This document shows, one piece after another, positions 43,632-52,650 of a stretch of 64,000 bases of DNA. Position numbers and translations under genes: made by a program. The stretch is taken from the NCBI RefSeq assembly GCF_004341825.1, contig NZ_SMAG01000009.1, positions 53,057-117,056 of the forward strand, in the 5' to 3' direction. The DNA comes from Hazenella coriacea (GTDB lineage Bacteria > Bacillota > Bacilli > Thermoactinomycetales > Thermoactinomycetaceae). The stretch's first letter is position 1. Each line of letters begins with the position of its first letter. The notes beneath the pieces were generated by a model. It saw nothing but the letters and a program-made list of their open reading frames with translations. It searched no databases and was not told the DNA's origin.

Positions 43632-43713
43632 ACGGTGCAAACCCGCAAATATCCCAGTTTCTGAGAAACGACAGTCACAAATGAACTGTTGTTGTTTTCT
43701 TATGAGATGCACC
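43632..43713 (+). promoter_or_regulatory. Structured 5' leader of clpQ
   Basis: A long-range stem CGGTGC/GCACCG (43633-43638 with about 43708-43713) closes two inner hairpins: GTTTC/GAAAC and ACGACAGT/ACTGTTGT. The latter is followed by a short T-rich stretch (TGTTTTC), so it resembles a weak attenuator. No known riboswitch consensus is recognised. If transcription starts near 43637 the outer stem would just lose its first bases, so the exact start matters. Confidence 0.35.
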
Positions 43714-43749
43714 GTTTGTTGATATAGATCTTAGGATGGAGGAAAATAG

Positions 43750-44289
43750 ATGGGTTCGTTTCACGCAACAACTATTTTTGCAATTCGACATAATGGCAGT
43801 GGTGCAATAGCTGGAGATGGTCAAGTTACTTTCGGGAATCAGATGATCATGAAGCATGGAGCGAAAAAAGTGCGCCGTTTGTACAAAGGTCAGGTTTTAG
43901 CTGGATTTGCAGGCTCTGTTGCTGATGCAATTACTTTATTTGAAAAATTTGAATCTAAGCTAGAAGAATATCATGGAAACTTAGCTCGAGCTGCGGTAGA
44001 GCTTGCGAAAGATTGGCGAGCCGATAAAGTGCTTCGCCGACTTGAAGCGATGTTGATCGTTATAAATAAAGAACAGATATTACTGATTTCCGGAAACGGA
44101 GAAGTCATTGAGCCTGATGATGATGTTCTAGCCATCGGTTCTGGGGGAAGTTATGCTTTATCAGCAGGTCGTGCGTTGAAAAGGTTTGCTCCTCAATTAT
44201 CTGCGAAAGAGATTGCCCACGCAGCACTGACGATTGCTAGTGAAGTTTGTGTATTTACCAATAGTCAAATTATCGTGGAGGAGATTTAA
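43750..44289 (+). CDS. clpQ: ATP-dependent protease peptidase subunit ClpQ/HslV
   Basis: HslV is the proteasome-like peptidase of the HslVU complex. The 179-residue protein begins [16 protein letters not shown]. The Thr-Thr-Ile that aligns with the E. coli N-terminal nucleophile follows a six-residue leader, as in many Bacillales, so a propeptide cut or use of an N-terminal residue must expose the nucleophile. [33 protein letters not shown] and [17 protein letters not shown] are present. GGAGG lies before the ATG. First gene of clpQ-clpY-codY. Confidence 0.97.
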   Translation: MGSFHATTIFAIRHNGSGAIAGDGQVTFGNQMIMKHGAKKVRRLYKGQVLAGFAGSVADAITLFEKFESKLEEYHGNLARAAVELAKDWRADKVLRRLEAMLIVINKEQILLISGNGEVIEPDDDVLAIGSGGSYALSAGRALKRFAPQLSAKEIAHAALTIASEVCVFTNSQIIVEEI

Positions 44290-44290
44290 G

Positions 44291-45697
44291 ATGTCTCATT
44301 CGAGCCAACAGACATGGACACCGCGTCAAATTGTTTCAGAACTAGATAAATATATCGTCGGACAAAATAGTGCTAAACGGGCTGTAGCGATTGCTTTGCG
44401 AAATCGGTATCGTCGCAGTTTACTCCCCACAGATCTAAAAGAAGAAATTGTTCCTAAAAATATTTTAATGATCGGACCTACAGGAGTGGGAAAAACTGAA
44501 ATCGCTCGCCGTTTGGCAAAATTAGTAGGGGCGCCATTTATTAAGCTAGAAGCAACTAAGTTTACTGAAGTGGGCTATGTAGGTCGTGATGTTGAGTCCA
44601 TGGTTCGAGATTTAGTAGAAACCGGGATTCGGATGGTCAGACAAGAAAAACTGGAAAGTGTGAAAGAGCAGGCCCGTTCATTAGCCAATGAACGGATTGT
44701 TGAGTTGCTTGTACCAAGTAAAAAGTCGGAAAGTAAATTTAACAATCCTTTGGAACTGTTGTTTAATCAAAATTCGAATCAAGCTACCCAGCAACAAGAC
44801 TCTCAAGAAAAAATAAAGGTTCAGGATGCTCGTCGTTCCATGAGAGAGCGATTAGAACAGGGAGAATTAGAAGATCATATCATTGAGATTGAAGTAGAAG
44901 AGCAATCTGCTTCTATGTTTGATATGTTTGCTGGTACAGGTGCTGAGCAAATGGGCATGAACATGCAAGAAATGCTTGGGCAATTTCTCCCTAAACGAAC
45001 TAAAAAACGTCGTCTACCTGTAAAAGATGCAAGAGAAGTCTTAACACAGCAGGAAGGTCAAAAACTGATTGACATGGATCAGGTGACTCAAGATGCTCTT
45101 GATCGTGTGGAACAATCAGGCATTATCTTTTTAGATGAGATCGATAAAATTGCTGGAAAAGATCGCCAAGGACCAGATGTGTCTCGGGAAGGTGTGCAAC
45201 GTGATATCCTTCCGATCGTCGAAGGGTCAACTGTGATTACGAAATATGGTCCAGTCAAAACTGATCATGTTTTATTTATTGCTGCTGGTGCTTTTCATGT
45301 TGCTAAGCCTTCTGACTTGATTCCTGAGCTACAAGGGCGTTTTCCGATTCGTGTTGAACTCAAGGATTTAACAGCAGAGGATTTTGTTCGAATTTTAACC
45401 GAACCGAAAAGTGCTCTGATTAAACAATATACAGCACTTCTTGAGACCGAAGGGATTCAAGTTACTTTTACAACCGAAGCCATTCATGAGATTGCTAGTT
45501 TAGCAGCACAAGTGAATAGTGGTACAGAAAATATTGGTGCACGTCGTCTGCACACTATTTTAGAACGTTTGCTTGAGGAGCTATCATTTGAAGCACCTGA
45601 AATTGGAATGGGTGAAATCTCTATTACTCCAGAGTATGTAAGAAATCGCTTATCTGATATCGTGGCAGATCGAGACCTCAGTCAATATATTTTGTAA
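44291..45697 (+). CDS. clpY: ATPase subunit ClpY/HslU
   Basis: HslU unfolds substrates and feeds them to HslV. The 468-residue AAA+ protein has [34 protein letters not shown] and Walker [33 protein letters not shown], a variable I domain (about residues 140-260), Walker [13 protein letters not shown] and the GRFPIRVEL and [18 protein letters not shown] sensor regions follow. The ATG is one base after the clpQ stop codon with GGAGGAG inside clpQ. The upstream frame extension inside clpQ is not used. Confidence 0.97.
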   Translation: MSHSSQQTWTPRQIVSELDKYIVGQNSAKRAVAIALRNRYRRSLLPTDLKEEIVPKNILMIGPTGVGKTEIARRLAKLVGAPFIKLEATKFTEVGYVGRDVESMVRDLVETGIRMVRQEKLESVKEQARSLANERIVELLVPSKKSESKFNNPLELLFNQNSNQATQQQDSQEKIKVQDARRSMRERLEQGELEDHIIEIEVEEQSASMFDMFAGTGAEQMGMNMQEMLGQFLPKRTKKRRLPVKDAREVLTQQEGQKLIDMDQVTQDALDRVEQSGIIFLDEIDKIAGKDRQGPDVSREGVQRDILPIVEGSTVITKYGPVKTDHVLFIAAGAFHVAKPSDLIPELQGRFPIRVELKDLTAEDFVRILTEPKSALIKQYTALLETEGIQVTFTTEAIHEIASLAAQVNSGTENIGARRLHTILERLLEELSFEAPEIGMGEISITPEYVRNRLSDIVADRDLSQYIL

Positions 45698-45716
45698 TGG
45701 GAGAGGAGAATGAACA

Positions 45717-46496
45717 GTGAATCTCCTATCTAAAGCGAGGCAAATTAATCGTTTGCTACAGCGGACAGGTGGACAAGCTGTCAGCTTTATGGAGATGTCG
45801 GAAGTGCTTCAAAATGTGATTGGTGCAAACATTTATGTCATCAGCCGAAAAGGAAAGATATTAGGCTTTGGAATTGCTCAGCAGTTTATGGATGACGAAA
45901 TGATCCATCTCGCATTTAAAGACAGACGGGTTCCTGATGAATATAATCAATGGCTCAAACAAATCCAAGAGACTTCAGCCAATTTGGACAAGGATAGTGA
46001 ATATAATTTTACTAACCAAGTTGGAGGCATGGTTGAACATCGTTATACCACGGTTGTACCCATCATTGGTGGTGGAGAACGATTGGGTACACTATTACTA
46101 ACCCGTTATCATGGGCAATTCGTGGATGATGATCTAATCTTAGCTGAGTATGGGGCTACTGTAGTAGGGATGGAGATTTTAAGAGAAAAAGCTGAAAAGG
46201 CGGAAGAAGAAGCAAGGAATCGCACGGTGGTTCAGATGGCGATTGGCTCATTATCGTACAGTGAATTGGAAGCGATCGATCACATTTTTGAAGAATTAGA
46301 TGGAAATGAAGGGTTACTTGTTGCAAGTCGTGTTGCTGATCGAGCTGGAATCACTCGCTCTGTTATTGTGAATGCACTTCGGAAGCTGGAAAGTGCAGGG
46401 GTGATTGAGTCCCGCTCTTTGGGAATGAAAGGAACCTATATTAAGATCTTAAATGATCGCCTTCTTCCTGCTTTATATAAATTGCGAAGTCCTTAA
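45717..46496 (+). CDS. codY: GTP- and branched-chain-amino-acid-sensing regulator CodY
   Basis: CodY represses stationary-phase and nutrient-uptake genes when GTP and Ile/Leu/Val are high. The 259-residue protein has the N-terminal GAF domain ([13 protein letters not shown] ... [13 protein letters not shown]) and the linker [18 protein letters not shown] with [20 protein letters not shown]. The nearly invariant C-terminal winged helix is [63 protein letters not shown] (quoted here only to name the region; recognition helix around TRSVIVNAL). GTG start with GAGAGGAG upstream. Flagellar genes that follow codY in B. subtilis are absent. Confidence 0.98.
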   Translation: MNLLSKARQINRLLQRTGGQAVSFMEMSEVLQNVIGANIYVISRKGKILGFGIAQQFMDDEMIHLAFKDRRVPDEYNQWLKQIQETSANLDKDSEYNFTNQVGGMVEHRYTTVVPIIGGGERLGTLLLTRYHGQFVDDDLILAEYGATVVGMEILREKAEKAEEEARNRTVVQMAIGSLSYSELEAIDHIFEELDGNEGLLVASRVADRAGITRSVIVNALRKLESAGVIESRSLGMKGTYIKILNDRLLPALYKLRSP

Positions 46497-46517
46497 GCCG
46501 GTTTTTAAAGGAAAAAC

Positions 46518-46547
46518 TTGCGGAGTCCTTAATAATTATGGTATAGT
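46518..46547 (+). promoter_or_regulatory. Promoter for rpsB
   Basis: TTGCGG and TATAGT separated by 18 bases, with TGG before the -10 (extended -10). Confidence 0.6.
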
Positions 46548-46564
46548 CATCAATGGTGTAAACA

Positions 46565-46640
46565 CACACGGCGAGGTAGTGAGCAGGCGGTGCCGATGGT
46601 TTCGGTTTTCTGACTCTCGATGACCTTGAGCCGGAGGAAT
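46565..46640 (+). promoter_or_regulatory. Candidate S2 (rpsB) leader structure
   Basis: The 110-base leader contains a GC-rich structure closed by CGGC and GGT pairing with ACC and GCCG (around ACGGCGAGGT and ACCTTGAGCCGG), with an inner arm GCCGATGGTTTCGGTT. Ribosomal protein S2 is often autoregulated through such leaders. Assignment is by location and folding only. Confidence 0.35.
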
Positions 46641-46664
46641 AAAACCACAGGGAGGAAATACTCA

Positions 46665-47369
46665 ATGGCAGTCGTATCAATGAAACAACTGTTAGAAGCA
46701 GGTGTTCACTTTGGACACCAAACCCGTCGCTGGAATCCAAAAATGAGCAAGTATATTTTTACGGAGCGTAACGGGATTTATATTATTGACTTACAAAAAA
46801 CTGTGAAAATGATGGAGCAAGCATATAGCTTTGTTCGCGATCTTTCTGCTGATGGAGGCACCGTTCTTTTCGTAGGTACGAAAAAACAAGCTCAAGATGC
46901 AGTTAAAGAAGAAGCTATTCGTTCTGACATGTTCTATGTAAACCATCGTTGGTTAGGTGGTACGTTGACCAACTTCCAAACCATTCGTAAACGTATTGAG
47001 CGTTTACATGAGTTGGAGCGCATGGAGGAAGATGGCACATTTGAAGTTTTACCGAAAAAAGAAGTTGTTCTACTTAAAAAAGAGCATGAGAAACTTGAAA
47101 AATTCTTGGGCGGCATCAAACATATGAAAAAGTTGCCTGATGCATTGTTTATCATTGATCCTCGTAAAGAGCGGATCGCTGTAGCTGAAGCCCGTAAATT
47201 AAACATTCCAATTATCTCTATCGTAGACACCAACTGCGATCCAGATGAAATTGATCATATCATTCCAGGTAACGACGATGCAATTCGTGCTGTTCGTCTG
47301 TTTACTGGTAAAATTGCTGAAGCTATTTTGGAAGGTCGCCAAGGCGAGCAACAAAACCCAGCTTCCTAA
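46665..47369 (+). CDS. rpsB: 30S ribosomal protein S2
   Basis: The 234-residue protein matches S2: [83 protein letters not shown] and [25 protein letters not shown]. The ATG at 46665 follows GGGAGG; the frame runs 15 codons further upstream into the leader and is not used. Its own terminator separates it from tsf. Confidence 0.98.
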   Translation: MAVVSMKQLLEAGVHFGHQTRRWNPKMSKYIFTERNGIYIIDLQKTVKMMEQAYSFVRDLSADGGTVLFVGTKKQAQDAVKEEAIRSDMFYVNHRWLGGTLTNFQTIRKRIERLHELERMEEDGTFEVLPKKEVVLLKKEHEKLEKFLGGIKHMKKLPDALFIIDPRKERIAVAEARKLNIPIISIVDTNCDPDEIDHIIPGNDDAIRAVRLFTGKIAEAILEGRQGEQQNPAS

Positions 47370-47384
47370 TAGAAATAAACAAAG

Positions 47385-47415
47385 AGGGTGGCACCGTTTC
47401 GCTGCCATCCTTTTT
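47385..47415 (+). terminator. Terminator after rpsB
   Basis: A 9-bp stem (AGGGTGGCA with TGCCATCCT, one mismatch-free arm by G-U) around a 9-nt loop, followed by five T. The stem happens to resemble the T-box core (see rejected list). Confidence 0.85.
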
Positions 47416-47428
47416 GTTTAAAAGAGCT

Positions 47429-47532
47429 TGTTGCATATATTAAATGTATCATGTCATCAAAGTTGAAACGAACGACTTGGGGGTATTTTGCTTCGGGAGT
47501 GAGTTCAAATGATGAGCAATATGGATGCAACA
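47429..47532 (+). ncRNA. Structured leader motif, copy 2 (between rpsB and tsf)
   Basis: Outer stem TGTTGCAT/ATGCAACA (47429-47436 with 47525-47532). Inner stem TCATCA plus TTGAA pairs with TTCAA plus TGATGA (47454-47467 with 47504-47515). Core blocks GAACGACTT (47470-47478) and GGAGTGAGT (47496-47504) are 17 bases apart, against 18 in the sucC copy. The stems differ in sequence between copies yet both pair, which supports an RNA structure. Probably part of the tsf leader. Confidence 0.5.
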
Positions 47533-47588
47533 TTCTCTTTAGTAGATACTATTCTATGAATCTTTGAAGAACGAAGGAGGAAATCCTC

Positions 47589-48242
47589 ATGGCAATTACA
47601 GCTGCTATGGTTAAAGAGCTACGTGAAAAAACAGGCGCAGGGATGATGGATTGTAAAAAAGCTCTAACTGAAACAAATGGTGACATGGAAAAAGCAATCG
47701 ACTTCTTACGTGAAAAAGGAATCGCAAGTGCTTCGAAAAAAGCAGGACGGATCGCGGCTGAAGGTTTAGTTGAATCTTACATACACGCTGGCGGACGAAT
47801 CGGAGTTCTTGTAGAAGTTAACTGCGAGACCGACTTTGTTGCAAAAACAGATGACTTTAAAGCATTTGTGAAGGATATTGCTATGCAAATCGCTGCGATG
47901 AACCCTAAATATGTTCGTCGTGAAGAAGTTTCAGCTGAAGATGTTGAAAGAGAGCGTGAAGTTTTGAAGCAACAAGCTTTAGCTGAAGGTAAACCTGAAA
48001 AAATTGTTGACAAAATGGTTGAAGGACGTTTGTCTAAATTCTTCAAAGAGGTTTGTCTGCTTGAACAAGATTTTGTCAAAGATAGCGATAAAACAATTGA
48101 TCAACTAGTTAAAGAACAAATTGCCCGTATTGGTGAAAACATTTCGGTTCGTCGTTTTGTACGTTTTGAACTAGGCGAAGGAATCGAAAAGCGCCAAGAT
48201 AACTTTGCTGAAGAAGTTATGGCTCAAGTTAACAAAGGGTAA
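47589..48242 (+). CDS. tsf: Elongation factor Ts (short form)
   Basis: EF-Ts recycles EF-Tu by GDP release. The 217-residue protein has the N-terminal UBA-like domain ([24 protein letters not shown]), the core contact TDFVAK in [16 protein letters not shown] and the end [19 protein letters not shown]. subtilis and E. coli proteins have about 290 and 283 residues with a duplicated core. This one lacks the second core copy and resembles the short form of Thermus and some other Firmicutes. AAGGAGG precedes the ATG. Confidence 0.96.
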   Translation: MAITAAMVKELREKTGAGMMDCKKALTETNGDMEKAIDFLREKGIASASKKAGRIAAEGLVESYIHAGGRIGVLVEVNCETDFVAKTDDFKAFVKDIAMQIAAMNPKYVRREEVSAEDVEREREVLKQQALAEGKPEKIVDKMVEGRLSKFFKEVCLLEQDFVKDSDKTIDQLVKEQIARIGENISVRRFVRFELGEGIEKRQDNFAEEVMAQVNKG

Positions 48243-48249
48243 GGCAGTT

Positions 48250-48283
48250 ATATAGGGAACACTACTTTGTGTTCCCTTTTTTT
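48250..48283 (+). terminator. Possible terminator between tsf and pyrH
   Basis: AGGGAACAC and GTGTTCCCT pair around a short loop (ACTTT) and are followed by TTTTTT. A 9-bp perfect stem. Confidence 0.8.
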
Positions 48284-48318
48284 GCAAGAAGAATCAATGG
48301 ATAGAATGGAGGACGCTG

Positions 48319-49044
48319 ATGAGTACTCCCAAATATAAACGTGTTGTACTAAAATTAAGTGGTGAAGCTCTAGCTGGTGATATTGGTTATGGAATTGATT
48401 CAAATGTAATCACTTCTTTTGCAAAACAAATAAAAGAAATTGTAGAACTGGGTGTTGAAGTAGCAGTTGTAGTTGGGGGAGGTAACATCTGGCGTGGTAT
48501 TTCAGGTTCTGATCGTGGAATAGACCGTGCTACTGCTGATTACATGGGGATGTTGGCCACTGTGATGAACTCCCTAGCCTTACAAGATGCTTTGGAGCAC
48601 ATGAACGTTCCGACCCGAGTACAAACCTCCATCGAGATGAGGCAAGTGGCGGAACCCTATATCCGTCGTAAAGCCATTCGTCATCTTGAAAAAGGGCGTG
48701 TAGTTATTTTTGCAGCAGGTAATGGAAATCCATTTTTCTCTACGGATACAACTGCTGCTCTACGTGCTGCTGAGATTGAAGCAGATGTAATTTTAATGGC
48801 TAAAAATAATGTAGATGGTGTCTATACAGCTGATCCGAGTAAGGATGAAAATGCAACTAAATACGAGACTCTCACTTATTTGGAGATTTTAAATAAAGGA
48901 CTTCGTGTGATGGACTCCACTGCTTCATCATTATGTATGGATAACCATATTCCATTGATTGTCTTTAATATCTCTGAAAAAGGTAATATCAGAAGAGTCG
49001 TTTTAGGAGAGCACATCGGAACGGTAGTAAGGGGGAGCAATTGA
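48319..49044 (+). CDS. pyrH: UMP kinase
   Basis: PyrH phosphorylates UMP to UDP in pyrimidine synthesis. The 241-residue amino-acid-kinase-fold protein has [63 protein letters not shown] and [25 protein letters not shown] precedes the ATG. The stop codon overlaps the frr start (TGATG). Confidence 0.98.
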   Translation: MSTPKYKRVVLKLSGEALAGDIGYGIDSNVITSFAKQIKEIVELGVEVAVVVGGGNIWRGISGSDRGIDRATADYMGMLATVMNSLALQDALEHMNVPTRVQTSIEMRQVAEPYIRRKAIRHLEKGRVVIFAAGNGNPFFSTDTTAALRAAEIEADVILMAKNNVDGVYTADPSKDENATKYETLTYLEILNKGLRVMDSTASSLCMDNHIPLIVFNISEKGNIRRVVLGEHIGTVVRGSN

Positions 49045-49601
49045 TGGTAAATCAAATTAAAAACCAGGCACAAGAGAAAATGGATAAAGCAATCCAAGTG
49101 CTGAAAAGAGATTTACTCACACTTCGGGCAGGTCGAGCAAATCCCGCTATTCTAGATAAGGTAGTTGTTGAGTATTATGGTAGTGAAATGCCCATCAACC
49201 AAATGGCAAACATATCGACTCCAGACCCACGCACCCTATTAATTCAACCCTGGGATAAATCGGCATTATCTGAAATTGAACGAGCTATTTCAAAGTCTGA
49301 ACTCGGTTTAAACCCTAACAATGATGGTAATGTGATCCGAATCTCGATCCCAGTACTTACTGAAGAGCGCCGAAATGAATTAGTGAAGCTCGTTCGTAAA
49401 ACGGGTGAAGAAGCAAAAGTGGCCATCCGTAATATTCGTCGTGATGCCAATGATGACGTGAAAAAACTTGAAAAAAATGGTGAAGTGCCTGAGGATGCGT
49501 CTCGTCGTAGCCAAGAGGAGATCCAAAAATTGACAGATCGTTTTATTAAAGAAACTGATCAAATTGTGGTTGCGAAAGAAAAAGAAATTATGGAAATTTA
49601 A
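49044..49601 (+). CDS. frr: Ribosome recycling factor
   Basis: RRF splits post-termination ribosomes with EF-G. The 185-residue length is exactly typical. Landmarks are [56 protein letters not shown] and [19 protein letters not shown]. The ATG lies at the last base of the pyrH stop, preceded by GGGGGAG, so it is translationally coupled. Confidence 0.98.
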   Translation: MVNQIKNQAQEKMDKAIQVLKRDLLTLRAGRANPAILDKVVVEYYGSEMPINQMANISTPDPRTLLIQPWDKSALSEIERAISKSELGLNPNNDGNVIRISIPVLTEERRNELVKLVRKTGEEAKVAIRNIRRDANDDVKKLEKNGEVPEDASRRSQEEIQKLTDRFIKETDQIVVAKEKEIMEI

Positions 49602-49617
49602 TAGGATTTTTGGGTGA

Positions 49618-49646
49618 GAACCCCTTCAGTGTGAGGGGGTTTTCTG
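49618..49646 (+). terminator. Terminator after frr
   Basis: AACCCCTTCA pairs with TGAGGGGGTT around GTG, followed by TT. It separates tsf-pyrH-frr from uppS. Confidence 0.75.
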
Positions 49647-49770
49647 GCTAATTTTGGGTGTTATTTTGAAGCGTTCAAAATTGATGTTGTGAAAGATTAC
49701 GGATCTAGGGTACGAATCTGATATACAGATGTGATTCTGTGGAAAAAGTCTTGGTTCGGAGGAATGATTC

Positions 49771-50553
49771 ATGCTTGAGTCAATTAAGCGGTTCGTAGGA
49801 AATGAAAAAAAGCCAAATCGCAGTAAGGAAGAGCTTCTTGCAACGATTAAAAAGTCATCATTACCTCAACATATTGCAATCATCACAGATGGTAATGGAC
49901 GTTGGGCTAAAAAAAGAGGGCTTCCGCGAACAGCAGGGCATGCGGCCGGAATGAAACGTGTTCGGGAAGCGATTCGCGCTGCGGATGAATTGGGAGTAAA
50001 AGTATTAACTTTCTATTCTTTCTCTACTGAAAATTGGAAACGACCTCAAGAAGAAGTCGATTACCTTATGAAGTTACCCATTGAATTTTTGAAAACAGAC
50101 TTAAAAGAGTTGATTGACAGAAACGTCAAAGTACAAATGATTGGTGAAAAAAGTAAAACACCATCCAAAACACAGGCTGCTTTGCTCGAATTTGAAGAAA
50201 AAACGAAACAAAATACCGGTCTTATCCTTAATTTTGCGATTAATTATGGTTCTCGTGATGAAATTATTCTTGCTTTTAAAGAGATTATAGATGAGGTGCA
50301 AAAAGGCAATATTGATAAAGACAATATCAATGAAGAAATCGTCAGCCAACATTTATTAACTCGTGGACTTCCTGATCCTGATTTAGTGATCCGCACAAGT
50401 GGAGAAATTCGTGTTAGTAACTTTTTACTCTGGCAACTTGCATATAGTGAACTATGGTTTACAGATGCACTATGGCCAGACTTTACTCCCGAAATGTTTT
50501 ATCTTGCGATTGAAGATTTTCAACGTCGTTCACGTCGTTATGGAGCGGTATGA
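49771..50553 (+). CDS. uppS: Undecaprenyl diphosphate synthase
   Basis: UppS makes the C55 lipid carrier for cell wall synthesis. The 260-residue cis-prenyltransferase has HIAIITDGNGRWAKKRGLPRTAGHAAGM with the catalytic Asp, FYSFSTENWKRPQEEV, NYGSRDEI and RTSGEIRVSNFLLWQLAYSELWF. TDGNGRWA replaces the more common MDGNGRWA; the catalytic Asp is kept. Same length as in B. subtilis. GGAGGAATG precedes the ATG. Confidence 0.97.
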   Translation: MLESIKRFVGNEKKPNRSKEELLATIKKSSLPQHIAIITDGNGRWAKKRGLPRTAGHAAGMKRVREAIRAADELGVKVLTFYSFSTENWKRPQEEVDYLMKLPIEFLKTDLKELIDRNVKVQMIGEKSKTPSKTQAALLEFEEKTKQNTGLILNFAINYGSRDEIILAFKEIIDEVQKGNIDKDNINEEIVSQHLLTRGLPDPDLVIRTSGEIRVSNFLLWQLAYSELWFTDALWPDFTPEMFYLAIEDFQRRSRRYGAV

Positions 50554-50573
50554 CAGAGGCAGGAGAATAAAAA

Positions 50574-51374
50574 ATGAAACAAAGAATTATAACGGGAGTC
50601 ATTGGAGCTTCAGGTTTTCTGTTGTTGCTCTGGTTGGGGAGCTGGTGGTATACAAGCCTACTCTTTTTGAGCGCATTAATTGGTTTTATTGAATTTGCCC
50701 AAATGAAACAAATCTCTTGGAAAAAACCACAAGTTTTGTTGGGGCTGCTCACTATTGGTTTGATCTTTCTCCATGGGTTAGCACAACAAGAGACTGGGTT
50801 TTTAGAAAGATTCCAACAGATGCCAGACCCAGTGATTATTGGACTCGTTTTATATCTTATCTTCATTGTGTTGAGTCGAAATCATTTCGATATTCATCAA
50901 ATGGCTTTTTTATTTGTAGGAGCTGTTTATATCGGAATTGGCTTTTCTTATATGATGCAGATGGTTTGGAAACCCAATGGCTTCGTGATCTCTTTGTTAG
51001 TTATTTTTATTACATGGTCAAGTGACTCTGGAGCTTACTTTATTGGACGTAAATGGGGAAAGAAGAAGCTATGGCCACAGATTAGTCCAAATAAAACGAT
51101 GGAAGGTAGTATCGCTGGGATTGTATCAGGGATTTTGATCAGTATATTCATGTTTATGATTATCCCTGAACTTGGTGGTTTATTTACTGCGATGATCACA
51201 GGCTTAATGATCAGTATTGCAGGTCAAATGGGAGATCTCATCGAGTCGGCATGGAAAAGAACAATGGGCATTAAAGATTCAGGCTCTTTATTACCTGGAC
51301 ATGGTGGAGTGTTGGACCGTTTTGATAGTCTGTTGTTCTCCTTTATTGTTCTACACATAGCAAACATCATCTAA
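50574..51374 (+). CDS. cdsA: Phosphatidate cytidylyltransferase
   Basis: CdsA makes CDP-diacylglycerol for phospholipid synthesis. The 266-residue integral membrane protein has about eight hydrophobic segments. The family signature lies near the C-terminus: SAWKRTMGIKDSGSLLPGHGG followed by VLDRFDS (S..KR....KD......H GG..DR.D). Located 20 bases after uppS and 14 bases before dxr, as in other Firmicutes. Confidence 0.97.
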   Translation: MKQRIITGVIGASGFLLLLWLGSWWYTSLLFLSALIGFIEFAQMKQISWKKPQVLLGLLTIGLIFLHGLAQQETGFLERFQQMPDPVIIGLVLYLIFIVLSRNHFDIHQMAFLFVGAVYIGIGFSYMMQMVWKPNGFVISLLVIFITWSSDSGAYFIGRKWGKKKLWPQISPNKTMEGSIAGIVSGILISIFMFMIIPELGGLFTAMITGLMISIAGQMGDLIESAWKRTMGIKDSGSLLPGHGGVLDRFDSLLFSFIVLHIANII

Positions 51375-51388
51375 CTGGAGGAGAAGTT

Positions 51389-52549
51389 ATGCTAGAGCGA
51401 GTTGTGATCTTGGGCTCAACAGGTTCGATTGGCACAAGCACGCTTGAAGTGATTAGACAACATCGTGATCTCTTTGAAGTGATTGCCTTAGCAGCAGGTA
51501 CGAATGTGTCCGAGATGGTAAAACAAGTGCACGAATTTCATCCTAAAATTGTATCCATGGCAACACAAGAAGCGGCGGAAAAGGTACAATTGGAAGTAGG
51601 AGATCAGACAAAAGTGATCTGGGGAGAAGAGGCATTGTTGGAAATCGCTACACAGCCAGAAGCTACTTATGTGGTCTCTTCTTTAGTAGGAAGTCGAGGA
51701 CTCCCCCCTACATTAGCGGCGATCCAAGCAGGTAAAAAAATCGGGATAGCTAACAAAGAAACGTTGGTCACCGCTGGTCATTTGGTTACTCAAGCTGCAC
51801 GTGAAGCAAATGTTCCGTTGTTACCGATTGATAGTGAGCATTCGGCAATATTTCAATGTTTACATGGAGAAAGAAAAGTAGATATTGAACGGTTGATCGT
51901 TACTGCTTCTGGGGGTTCTTTCCGAGATTGGACACGTGAACAGTTAAAAGAAGCCACTGTAGAAAAGGCTTTAAAACATCCCAATTGGTCGATGGGGGCA
52001 AAAGTAACGATTGACTCAGCTACTTTGATGAATAAAGGGTTAGAAGTGATTGAAGCACACTGGTTGTTTGGGTTAAGCTATGATTATATCGATGTGATGG
52101 TTCATCCTCAGAGTATCATTCATTCGATGATAGAGTTTAACGATGGAGCTGTGATGGCACAATTAGGTACTCCAGATATGAAAGTTCCTATTCAATATGC
52201 ACTTACATACCCACATCGCTATCCTTTGCAAACCCAGAGATTAGACCTGATCACTTTGTCACGTCTCGATTTTCGTGCCCCTGATCTGGAACGCTTCCCT
52301 TGTTTAAAAATGGCTTATGATGCTGGGAGAATAGGTGGTACCATGACCACAGTACTCAATGCGGCTAATGAAATTGCAGTTGAGCGTTTCTTAAATCATG
52401 AACTTCCATTTTTGGCGATTGAAGAAACGGTTGAGCGTGCTCTTGAGGCTCATGACCCAGTTAAAGATCCTACACTCGAGGCAATTGAAGAGGCGGATCA
52501 ATGGGCTAGAAATTTTGCTAGAAACGTGCAATTAAGTATTTCGCTCTAA
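51389..52549 (+). CDS. dxr: 1-deoxy-D-xylulose 5-phosphate reductoisomerase
   Basis: Dxr converts DXP to MEP with NADPH, the committed step of the MEP isoprenoid pathway that supplies UppS. The 386-residue enzyme has the NADPH loop ILGSTGSIGTSTLEVI, NKETLVTAG, the metal site PIDSEHSAIFQ and TIDSATLMNKGLEVIEAHWLF, and VHPQSIIHSMIEF. GGAGGAG precedes the ATG. Confidence 0.98.
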   Translation: MLERVVILGSTGSIGTSTLEVIRQHRDLFEVIALAAGTNVSEMVKQVHEFHPKIVSMATQEAAEKVQLEVGDQTKVIWGEEALLEIATQPEATYVVSSLVGSRGLPPTLAAIQAGKKIGIANKETLVTAGHLVTQAAREANVPLLPIDSEHSAIFQCLHGERKVDIERLIVTASGGSFRDWTREQLKEATVEKALKHPNWSMGAKVTIDSATLMNKGLEVIEAHWLFGLSYDYIDVMVHPQSIIHSMIEFNDGAVMAQLGTPDMKVPIQYALTYPHRYPLQTQRLDLITLSRLDFRAPDLERFPCLKMAYDAGRIGGTMTTVLNAANEIAVERFLNHELPFLAIEETVERALEAHDPVKDPTLEAIEEADQWARNFARNVQLSISL

Positions 52550-52557
52550 CGGGAGTC

Positions 52558-52604
52558 AGACGTGTTGATCTAGCCATATTAATCATGCCAGAATCAACAC
52601 GTCT
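52558..52604 (+). promoter_or_regulatory. Hairpin between dxr and rasP
   Basis: A perfect 12-bp stem (AGACGTGTTGAT and complement) with a 23-nt loop. The following TCATGAGAAAG is not a T run, so it is more likely an mRNA processing or stability element than a full terminator. Confidence 0.45.
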
Positions 52605-52650
52605 TCATGAGAAAGATATGTTTTGACCTAATCGAGGTGGTGAACCTTTC

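Noticed and set aside
43629..43664. 11-codon leader peptide starting at the ATG in the clpQ leader
   Set aside because: The ATG overlaps the -10 element of the predicted promoter and would not be transcribed from it.
43750..43770. Gly instead of Ser at position 2 of ClpQ, suggesting loss of the N-terminal nucleophile
   Set aside because: Related Bacillales proteins also carry a short leader before the conserved Thr-Thr-Ile, so this is normal variation.
47385..47415. AGGGTGGCACCG resembles the conserved T-box antiterminator core, followed by a terminator
   Set aside because: It starts 15 bases after the rpsB stop codon with no room for a T-box stem I or specifier loop, and the gene downstream is tsf. 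The string is part of an ordinary terminator stem.
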